Source: a bacterium
Lineage (GTDB): Bacteria > Cyanobacteriota > Vampirovibrionia > Gastranaerophilales > Gastranaerophilaceae
DNA length: 8,395 bases
Assembly (NCBI GenBank): GCA_017995595.1
Contig: JAGOIO010000049.1
Span: forward strand, 1-8,395
Direction: 5' to 3'
The notes under the pieces are model-generated. The model did no database searches. It had not been told where the DNA came from and saw nothing but the letters and a program-made list of their open reading frames with translations. Made by a program: the position numbers and the translations under genes. Of the stretch, positions 1 to 4,692 are shown in pieces. Each line of letters begins with the position of its first letter. The stretch's first letter is position 1.

Positions 1-435
1 GTAACAGATACAATAACAGCGATGCAAAGTGCAACTGCACAATACAAAGCTTCTACATCAACTACATCAAAAGAAATAACAGGTGATGACTTTTTGCTAT
101 TAATGACAAAACAACTTGAAAATCAAGACCCTATGGATCCGACAAGCACATCAGATTTATTAGCTCAAGAAGCACAATTCACATCATTAAGCAAAACAGA
201 AGAAATGACAAAGAGCATTGAATCTAACAATGGAGTAATGCAAGCCTTGTCAATGGTAGGTGCAACAGTAACGGTAAAAGATTCAACAGTTAAAAGCGGA
301 TACTCAACAGGAGTTGTATCATCAGCAACACTTAATGGCAGTGATTCAAAAATTATAATAGGTAATAACGCTTATGCGGTATCAAACGTTGTAAATGTTG
401 CTCCGACGACGACAACAACCGACAGTTCAACATAA
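1..435 (+). CDS. flgD: Flagellar hook-capping protein FlgD, 5' end outside the window
   Basis: FlgD is the scaffold at the tip of the growing hook that lets FlgE subunits assemble; it is exported and later replaced by the junction proteins. The diagnostic N-terminal block is present: DDFLLLMTKQLENQDPMDP followed by LLAQEAQFTSLSKTEEM (about residues 22-63 counted from the ATG at base 22), then a short beta-rich tail ending in IIIGNNAYAVSNVVNV and a Thr/Ser-rich end. The frame is open from base 1, and the ATG at base 22 has no Shine-Dalgarno sequence in front of it, so the true start probably lies upstream of the window. From that ATG the protein has 137 residues, close to the short Bacillus-type FlgD (about 140) and without the large Ig-like insertion of enterobacterial FlgD. 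It is followed by flgE after 75 bases on the same strand, the usual order, so the two are probably co-transcribed. Confidence 0.93.
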   Translation, partial: VTDTITAMQSATAQYKASTSTTSKEITGDDFLLLMTKQLENQDPMDPTSTSDLLAQEAQFTSLSKTEEMTKSIESNNGVMQALSMVGATVTVKDSTVKSGYSTGVVSSATLNGSDSKIIIGNNAYAVSNVVNVAPTTTTTDSST

Positions 436-461
436 TTTTGTGATACTCTCAATCACAAAAT
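435..461 (+). promoter_or_regulatory. Hairpin between flgD and flgE
   Basis: A perfect 10-bp inverted repeat (435-444 with 452-461; ATTTTGTGAT and its complement) surrounds a 7-base loop. It begins at the last base of the flgD stop codon. No T run follows, so it is unlikely to be a plain terminator. It could protect the 3' end of a processed flgD message, set the FlgD:FlgE ratio, or bind a protein. The fold is visible; the role is inference. Confidence 0.5.
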
Positions 462-510
462 AACCTTAAATCAACACAAAGTTTAAAACATAGGCAATAA
501 AGGAGGAAAA

Positions 511-1932
511 ATGTCGCAAGCACTTTACACATCAATGGGTGGTATCGCAGCAGCTACCAACTCATTATCCGTTGTATCAAACAACATTGCGAACATGAAC
601 ACTATCGCATTCAAAGAATCAACCGTAACTTTTGAAAACTTATTTTCAAATACGATTTCTTCAGGTAGTGCAGCTACATCAACAACCGGTGGTACAAACC
701 CAATGCAAATCGGATTAGGTACAAAAGTTAGTACTATTGAAACAAACTTTTCAAATGGTACTTGGACTTCAACCGGTAATTCATCAGATATGATGATTGA
801 CGGAAGTGGTTATTTCACAGTAGAATCACCAACCGGCAAAGTTTATTATACAAGAGACGGTCAGTTTACACTTGATAACGAAGGTAACTTAGTTACCGCA
901 GGTGGTTATAAAGTTCTTGGAACATCATCTTTATATAGTGCAACAAGTTCAGGAACATCAGTTAACGTACCAAGTAGTATCGTATCAACGGTTCAAGCTT
1001 ATCAAGGAGACTTGAGTAAAGTAAAACTTACTGAATTAAATCACTGCGATTTAACATCAGGTAGTTTGAAATTCAGCGTTACAGATAAATCAACAACGCC
1101 AAGTACAACAAATAACTATACGGCAAATATAAACGTAACAGCTAATGGTACAGATACAACATTAGAAGATATCGTAAATCAAATATCTGCATCACTTGGA
1201 ACAGGTTCAGGTGTAACAGTAGGTATTGGTGCCGCAGGAACTGCAAATGCAGGTAAAATTACATTTACGGTTGATGATCCGACAAATAAAACTATTTCGT
1301 TTTCATCTTCATCAACATCAAACTTCTTAGGACAAACCGGTATCGGTTCTGCAAAAATGGACTCCGCTTCCGGTGTAATCTCTACAGAGATTTTGGACTA
1401 TCAAGTTGAAATTGACCCTGTAACCAGTATGGATAGTTCAATATCCGAAACAGGTTACAGTATTTCAGAAGATGGTGCGATAACCGTTACTTATTCAAAT
1501 GGTGATACTTTATCAACAACAGTAAACTCCGATGCAACAACTTACGGTTTTAAATATACAACATCATCAGGTGTTGTTATATGTAGTGATACAACAGATA
1601 CAACAACAACATCTCACTGTAACGTTAACAAGAACGTCGCAGAACCCGCAAGTTTAAGGCTTCAACTAGCAACCGTAACCAACCAAAACGGTTTCCTATC
1701 AATGGGTAGCAACCTGTTCTCCGCAGGTCCGGACACAGGTACAATCATTTATACAATCGCTAACTCAATGGGTTTAGGTAAAATTCAATCAGGTGGTTTG
1801 GAAGCTTCTAACGTTGATATCTCCGAACAATTTTCAAACATGATTTTGGCTCAACGTGCCATCGAAGCAAACTCAAGAGTATTCTCCGCAGCGAACGACA
1901 CTCTTCAAACAATCGTTCGTTTAGGTCAATAA
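511..1932 (+). CDS. flgE: Flagellar hook protein FlgE
   Basis: Structural subunit of the hook, the universal joint outside the cell, exported by the flagellar type III apparatus. The N-terminal rod/hook signature is clear (MSQALYTSMGGIAAATNSLSV, then SNNIANMNTIAFKES, residues 1-37), as is the FlgE/FlgG-type block MMIDGSGYFTVESPTG...YYTRDGQFTLDNEGNLVTAGGYKVLG (94-137). The C-terminal coiled-coil half is VDISEQFSNMILAQRAIEANSRVFSAANDTLQTIVRL (435-471). The middle, about 180-370, is a Ser/Thr/Asn-rich variable domain; its stretch 217-280 (TLEDIVNQISASLG ... GKITFTVDD ... FLGQTGIG) resembles a flagellin hook-IN repeat. Three cysteines (179, 358, 370) are unusual for an exported axial protein. At 473 residues it has normal hook-protein length. 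Start chosen because AAAGGAGG at 499-506 lies 4 bases before the ATG. FlgG or FlgF is less likely given this size and the flgD neighbour. Confidence 0.95.
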   Translation: MSQALYTSMGGIAAATNSLSVVSNNIANMNTIAFKESTVTFENLFSNTISSGSAATSTTGGTNPMQIGLGTKVSTIETNFSNGTWTSTGNSSDMMIDGSGYFTVESPTGKVYYTRDGQFTLDNEGNLVTAGGYKVLGTSSLYSATSSGTSVNVPSSIVSTVQAYQGDLSKVKLTELNHCDLTSGSLKFSVTDKSTTPSTTNNYTANINVTANGTDTTLEDIVNQISASLGTGSGVTVGIGAAGTANAGKITFTVDDPTNKTISFSSSSTSNFLGQTGIGSAKMDSASGVISTEILDYQVEIDPVTSMDSSISETGYSISEDGAITVTYSNGDTLSTTVNSDATTYGFKYTTSSGVVICSDTTDTTTTSHCNVNKNVAEPASLRLQLATVTNQNGFLSMGSNLFSAGPDTGTIIYTIANSMGLGKIQSGGLEASNVDISEQFSNMILAQRAIEANSRVFSAANDTLQTIVRLGQ

Positions 1933-1943
1933 TCCTAAAATTT

Positions 1944-1990
1944 AAAAACCCATGCTAAAGGCATGCCCTTTGGCATGGGTTTTTTATTTA
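1944..1990 (+). terminator. Intrinsic terminator of the flgD-flgE operon
   Basis: An 18-bp stem (1944-1961 with 1967-1984, one G-T wobble) closes a 5-base loop. The core is CCCATGC paired with GCATGGG, flanked by A5 and T5, and T-rich sequence follows. It starts 12 bases after the flgE stop and marks the end of the flagellar transcription unit. Confidence 0.93.
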
Positions 1991-2035
1991 TTTTTCAAAT
2001 GTTAACAAATATTACAGAATATTAAGCTATATAAA

Positions 2036-2081
2036 TTCGGTGAAAACCATGTCCAATCATGGTTTTTGGGGAACGACCGAA
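2036..2081. promoter_or_regulatory. Two-tier hairpin element upstream of the yggS promoter
   Basis: The outer arms TTCGGT (2036-2041) and ACCGAA (2076-2081) are perfect complements. They enclose a second perfect stem, AAAACCATG (2043-2051) with CATGGTTTT (2058-2066), with a 6-base loop. One base separates the stems on the left and nine (TGGGGAACG) on the right, giving a hairpin with a G-rich bulge. The inner stem ends in T5 and could act as a weak terminator backing up the flgE terminator. A small RNA or a protein-binding dyad is also possible. I see no good promoter just upstream of it. Confidence 0.4.
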
Positions 2082-2109
2082 ACGCAATAAGGGTACAAAA
2101 AACAAATAG

Positions 2110-2138
2110 TTGTCCTCTCGAAAAAGTTAGAATATAAT
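2110..2138 (+). promoter_or_regulatory. Sigma70-type promoter of yggS(-sepF)
   Basis: TTGTCC at 2110-2115 (4 of 6 matches to the -35 consensus), a 17-base spacer and a perfect TATAAT at 2133-2138. Transcription would start near 2145, about 43 bases before the yggS ATG and exactly at the inverted repeat 2144-2164. Confidence 0.7.
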
Positions 2139-2143
2139 TGATA

Positions 2144-2164
2144 TATACCGAACGTATCGGTATA
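2144..2164. promoter_or_regulatory. Palindromic operator candidate at the yggS transcription start
   Basis: Perfect 8-bp inverted repeat, TATACCGA (2144-2151) and TCGGTATA (2157-2164), with a 5-base spacer. It begins 5 bases after the -10 box, so it covers the predicted +1. A dimeric repressor bound here would block promoter clearance; as RNA, the same arms would form a hairpin at the extreme 5' end of the message. The responsible regulator cannot be named from this window. Confidence 0.55.
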
Positions 2165-2187
2165 GAAATCTTGTAAGGTTAAGATAA

Positions 2188-2847
2188 ATGAGTAGCGTAA
2201 AAGAAAATCTCTTAAAAATACAAGAGAACATTGCACCTTATACACCAAAAATAATTGCAGTTACAAAGTATTTCGACGAGAGTAAGTTAATAGAAGCTTA
2301 TAATGCAGGGCTTAGAGACTTTGGAGAATCAAGAGTACTTCAGGCAATAGATAAGATAAACAAATTACCTGAAGAAATTCGTAAAAATTCTACATTTCAC
2401 ATGATAGGACATTTACAAACAAACAAAGTGTCAAAAGCGGTAGGCTTTTTTGATTATATTCATTCGGTAGATTCATTAAAGTTAGCAGAAGCAATTTCAA
2501 AAACTGCTACTGAAAAAAATATCGTTCAAAAAATATTTATTCAACTAAATAATGCAGAGGAAGAGCAGAAATATGGTCTTTCCAGAGGATTTATTGAAGA
2601 GGTGTTTAGAGGTATTATAACAATGAAGAACATCGAAGTTGTCGGGGTCATGAACATAGCACCGATGTTGGTGGAAGAAGGTCAGTTAAAAGAATTATTT
2701 GAAGATGTCGTAAAAGTTAGAGACAGTTTGCAAGACAAATTCAAATACCCGTTAAAAGAAATTTCAATGGGAATGAGTAACGATTATGAAATTGCAGCTC
2801 AATGCGGAGCAACAATGTTAAGAATCGGAAGAAGATTATTCAGTTAG
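2188..2847 (+). CDS. yggS: YggS/PLPBP-family pyridoxal-phosphate homeostasis protein (PipY-like)
   Basis: Cytosolic single-domain PLP-binding barrel protein that buffers PLP and affects amino acid and keto acid balance; no enzymatic activity has been established for the family. Family motifs are in order: IIAVTKYFD with the probable PLP lysine K27; AGLRDFGESRV (40-50; most members have FGEN, here FGES); FHMIGHLQTNK (70-80); HSVDSLKLA (92-100); QLNNAEEEQKYGL (119-131); VVGVMNIAP (151-159); and the phosphate-binding end ISMGMSNDYEIAAQCGATMLRIGRRLF. The length, 219 residues, is normal. The start is supported by AAGG at 2175-2178, 9 bases before the ATG. It has its own promoter and lies 67 bases upstream of sepF; this pair is conserved in Cyanobacteria (pipY-cdv2) and in Gram-positive division clusters (ylmE-ylmF). 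Confidence 0.93.
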   Translation: MSSVKENLLKIQENIAPYTPKIIAVTKYFDESKLIEAYNAGLRDFGESRVLQAIDKINKLPEEIRKNSTFHMIGHLQTNKVSKAVGFFDYIHSVDSLKLAEAISKTATEKNIVQKIFIQLNNAEEEQKYGLSRGFIEEVFRGIITMKNIEVVGVMNIAPMLVEEGQLKELFEDVVKVRDSLQDKFKYPLKEISMGMSNDYEIAAQCGATMLRIGRRLFS

Positions 2848-2902
2848 TTATTAAGCGAATAAAAAAAAATCTAAAGTAATGTAAGATAAAATAAAATAAT
2901 GT

Positions 2903-2907
2903 GGAGG
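2903..2907 (+). promoter_or_regulatory. Ribosome binding site that fixes the sepF GTG start
   Basis: GGAGG lies 7 bases before the GTG at 2915. No ATG is in frame nearby, and the protein must begin here to keep its N-terminal membrane helix, so the start codon is GTG. Confidence 0.8.
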
Positions 2908-2914
2908 AACGATA

Positions 2915-3415
2915 GTGGCAGTTACAGACAAAATTAAATCAATTGTTGGTTTTTTAACACAAGGATTTGAACAAAGAGACGATGAAGATATTTTTGACGA
3001 TATGTCAGAAGAAATGGAAGAAGCTTATCCAACAGAGGGTACTGTTGCGTTAAAGCCTGCATACTCTTATAGAGATGAAAGACAAAACCAAAACGATTTA
3101 AAAGTAGTTGCTCACCCTAACTACAAAGGTTATGAAGTTATGGTTATTGAACCTCGTTCTTTCGGCGAAGCTGGTCAAATCGTTCAAAATCTTAAAGAAA
3201 GAAAAACAATTGTTCTTAATCTTCATTTATTAGATAAAGAACAATCACAAAGAACTATCGACTTCGTTTGCGGTGCAGCTCACGCATTAAGCGGAACACC
3301 TCAAAAAGTTGGCGATATGGTTTTCGTATTCACACCTTGCAACGTTACATTATCAGTTGATGCAACTGCAGGTACAAATAAGTTCAGAGATTCTTTATGG
3401 AATCAACCTCAATAG
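2915..3415 (+). CDS. sepF: Cell division protein SepF (Cdv2-like)
   Basis: SepF binds the C-terminal tail of FtsZ and anchors the Z-ring to the membrane, polymerising into arcs or rings. In lineages lacking FtsA, including Cyanobacteria, it takes the main anchoring role. Visible parts: an N-terminal amphipathic helix for membrane binding (KIKSIVGFLTQGF, 6-18), an acidic linker (21-40, rich in D and E), a variable stretch to about 62, then the SepF core from about 63 to 147 with YEVMVIEPRSFGEAGQIVQ, KTIVLNLHLLDKEQSQRTID and FVCGAAHALSGTPQKVGDMVFVFTP. The length, 166 residues, is typical. The start is GTG with a strong ribosome site. It follows yggS in the expected order, but the ylmG-type gene often found next is absent: a terminator and a convergent gene follow instead. 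Confidence 0.95.
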   Translation: MAVTDKIKSIVGFLTQGFEQRDDEDIFDDMSEEMEEAYPTEGTVALKPAYSYRDERQNQNDLKVVAHPNYKGYEVMVIEPRSFGEAGQIVQNLKERKTIVLNLHLLDKEQSQRTIDFVCGAAHALSGTPQKVGDMVFVFTPCNVTLSVDATAGTNKFRDSLWNQPQ

Positions 3416-3451
3416 CTAAACTATTGAGATTTGGAGATAGTTGTAAAATTT

Positions 3452-3483
3452 AAGGAACTCAAAATTGAGTTCCTTTTTTTTTT
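3452..3483 (+). terminator. Intrinsic terminator after sepF
   Basis: A 10-bp stem (3452-3461 with 3466-3475; AAGGAACTCA and its complement) with a 4-base loop is followed by ten consecutive T (3474-3483). It ends the yggS-sepF unit. Read on the other strand, the same stem is followed by T-rich sequence, so it may also stop the convergent pseudopilin transcript. Confidence 0.92.
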
Positions 3484-3522
3484 GCAAATTTTTACTATAA
3501 ACTTATTTTCTTATCAAAGGTA

Positions 3523-4299
3523 TCAATCGCACTTTGTTTTACCTGTCCAGCTTAATCCTGTACAATGTAAATAGTCCATATTTTCATTATAAAGCACCCA
3601 AGCTGTACACCCACGACCGTTTCTGTATTCACTGCTGTCCTTATCACAATAAGTTTCAAAAGGTCTTATTGTATCAACACTGGCACCTGAAGGCAATAAC
3701 TTTCCATTTGCAAGTAAAGAAAAATCAAAAGTATCAACGCCCCACTGATTTGGCTTTTTTTGACCGTTAATATCTACAATGAACATACCGACAATAGCTG
3801 AATCGGCTGTATAATGTAAATTTTGAGCATAAGCATCAAAACTTATTGAAGTACCATCAGATAGCAACACTCTTGAAAAAGATGTATCTAAATCAGAATA
3901 ATCATTTGCAGCAACCACAGTACCATTTAATATTTTATACTTTCCTGAATAAAAACACCCGGATTTATCAGTTCCACAATTTTTTAATACATTCAAATAT
4001 GAAACAAATTTCTGCATAACAAGGTCAGAACCTGCATCATCATCGGAAATTGTACCCCAATCTGAAATCTCGCCCTCATCATTTATCGCTCTTGAATACG
4101 CATTTTGTAAAACAGAATAAACTTTTTTTAATTTAGAAATAGATTCTCGTTCTTGCGTTTTTTGCATAAGAGTAGGAATAGTCAATGCTGCAACCACACC
4201 TATAATGCCAAGCGTTATTAATACTTCAGCTAACGTAAATGCTAAGAACTTACTAAAAGGCTTACCTTTAGAGAGTTTTACCCCCCCCCCCATGGGCAT
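3523..4299 (-). CDS. Pseudopilin/type IV pilin-like protein with a poly-G tract at its start
   Basis: Prepilin-type protein, presumably inserted in the inner membrane, cleaved and N-methylated by a PilD-type peptidase and used in a pilus or secretion pseudopilus. The core FTLAEVLITLGIIGVVAAL starts at residue 21; cleavage is expected between A20 and F21 (Ala at -1, not the commoner Gly), with the conserved Glu at E25. After the hydrophobic helix come an amphipathic alpha1 segment (QKTQERESISKLKKVYSVL) and a globular domain with six cysteines (108, 115, 218, 231, 246, 257) and VDINGQKKPNQWGVDTF (175-191), a loop recurring in pseudopilins. The coordinates use the only ATG in frame (4299; a second at 4293); neither has a Shine-Dalgarno sequence. 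Strong signals point instead to an ATG at 4328, which is in another frame until one G is added to the tract at 4281-4291. Treat the 5' end as variable or frameshifted. The specific function is unknown. Confidence 0.85.
   Translation of the reverse strand: MPMGGGVKLSKGKPFSKFLAFTLAEVLITLGIIGVVAALTIPTLMQKTQERESISKLKKVYSVLQNAYSRAINDEGEISDWGTISDDDAGSDLVMQKFVSYLNVLKNCGTDKSGCFYSGKYKILNGTVVAANDYSDLDTSFSRVLLSDGTSISFDAYAQNLHYTADSAIVGMFIVDINGQKKPNQWGVDTFDFSLLANGKLLPSGASVDTIRPFETYCDKDSSEYRNGRGCTAWVLYNENMDYLHCTGLSWTGKTKCD
4281..4291 (-). repeat. Poly-G tract (11 G on the coding strand), candidate slipped-strand switch
   Basis: Eleven consecutive C on the plus strand, read as 11 G in the first codons of the pseudopilin gene. 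From the upstream start at 4328, 11 G leads to TAA immediately after the tract (4280-4278), while 12 or 9 G reads into the pseudopilin. From the starts at 4299/4293, 11 or 8 G is in frame, 10 G gives TAA at once, and 12 G gives TAA after CTC a few codons on. The tract lies in the leader peptide, so length change would leave the mature protein intact. Long G/C tracts of this kind are known phase-variation sites in Campylobacter, Helicobacter and Neisseria. Confidence 0.75.
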
Positions 4300-4325
4300 A
4301 ATTCAGTAATAGCAGTATTCTTTAG

Positions 4326-4341
4326 CATATTCTTATTCCTC
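4326..4341 (-). promoter_or_regulatory. Shine-Dalgarno box and probable native start codon of the pseudopilin gene
   Basis: GAGGAA (4341-4336) is followed, 9 bases after its GAGG, by ATG at 4328-4326. The frame from this ATG encodes MLKNTAITELCPWGGG and then stops at 4278 with the present 11 G. A further in-frame ATG at 4343 lacks a ribosome site. This is the only start near the gene with good spacing to both a ribosome site and the promoter. Confidence 0.65.
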
Positions 4342-4361
4342 ATTTTAGTTGTAATACATCT

Positions 4362-4390
4362 ATTATACCACTTTTTAAGAGTAATTACAA
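4362..4390 (-). promoter_or_regulatory. Promoter of the pseudopilin gene
   Basis: On the minus strand: TTGTAA (4390-4385), a 17-base spacer, and a perfect TATAAT (4367-4362) with the extended -10 TGG directly before it. Predicted start near 4355, giving a leader of about 27 bases to the ATG at 4328 that contains the GAGG box. The fit of promoter, ribosome site and ATG supports 4328 as the intended start. Confidence 0.75.
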
Positions 4391-4602
4391 CATTGTCCCC
4401 GACCTTTTATTTTTGAGCAATTATTACTTAACGAAACGACGGCAGAGCTAAGCGGTTGTTTGAGTGAAGCGAGTTCGCTTAGCTTCTTGTTGAGTTTAGA
4501 AATAATTAGTGATGAAATATCCGGTCGGTGGTTTTCCCTCCAGCTTTTTTCATAAAAAGGTGGATAAGAAAAGTTCGTCGATATAAAAAGAAAGAATGAA
4601 CT
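4375..4602 (-). other. Intergenic stretch with an open frame lacking a start codon
   Basis: Between the permease terminator and the pseudopilin promoter I see no convincing gene. On the minus strand one frame stays open for 75 codons and ends with TAA at 4377-4375, but contains no ATG, GTG or TTG. Its lower half reads plausibly as protein (for example KKLSELASLKQPLSSAVV), and the DNA at 4431-4500 is about 47 percent GC, above its surroundings. It could be a decayed gene fragment or part of a dispersed repeat. A hairpin lies inside it (4540-4549 with 4554-4563, one G-G mismatch) without a T run on either strand. Confidence 0.3.
4399..4528. repeat. Nested inverted repeats (large imperfect palindrome)
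   Basis: Three pairs of arms share nearly the same centre, close to base 4464: CCGACC (4399-4404) with GGTCGG (4523-4528), AATTATT (4419-4425) with AATAATT (4501-4507), and AGCTAAGCG (4446-4454) with CGCTTAGCT (4476-4484). A competing small hairpin, AAGCGA (4467-4472) with TCGCTT (4475-4480), sits inside. Spacings are 14/15 and 20/16 bases on the two sides, so the element could fold as one long interrupted stem of about 130 bases. Candidates are a structured RNA, a miniature transposable element or a dispersed repeat. No target-site duplication is evident. Confidence 0.45.
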
Positions 4603-4639
4603 TTATATTTATTAAAAATATTTATGTCTAAGGATATAC

Positions 4640-4670
4640 AAAAGAGCCAAGTATTAAATACTTGGCTCTT
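4640..4670 (-). terminator. Intrinsic terminator of the permease gene
   Basis: A 13-bp perfect stem (AGAGCCAAGTAT and its complement within 4642-4670) with a very short loop, followed on the minus strand by TTTTG. The T run is short, so efficiency may be moderate. It lies about 23 bases past the permease stop codon. Confidence 0.75.
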
Positions 4671-4692
4671 AAATGATTTATACTAAGACTTT

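Noticed and set aside
22..24. ATG at base 22 as the true flgD start
   Set aside because: No ribosome binding site precedes it and the frame stays open to the window edge, so the start is more likely upstream.
2057..2248. 63-codon open frame on the minus strand over the yggS promoter
   Set aside because: It overlaps the yggS start, promoter and palindrome, has no family resemblance, and is rich in Phe, Tyr and Leu as expected from antisense AT-rich DNA.
2861..2869. Run of nine A between yggS and sepF as a second phase-variation tract
   Set aside because: It is outside coding sequence, not placed in a recognisable promoter spacer, and A runs of this length are expected in AT-rich intergenic DNA.
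3534..3770. 78-codon open frame on the plus strand
   Set aside because: It lies antisense within the well-supported pseudopilin gene and resembles no protein family.
4399..4528. Insertion sequence or CRISPR array in the 4.4-4.6 kb gap
   Set aside because: There is no transposase frame, no evident target duplication and no direct repeats with regular spacers.
4375..4602. Short protein gene upstream of the pseudopilin
   Set aside because: The frame has no ATG, GTG or TTG start, so it is kept only as a possible fragment or repeat.
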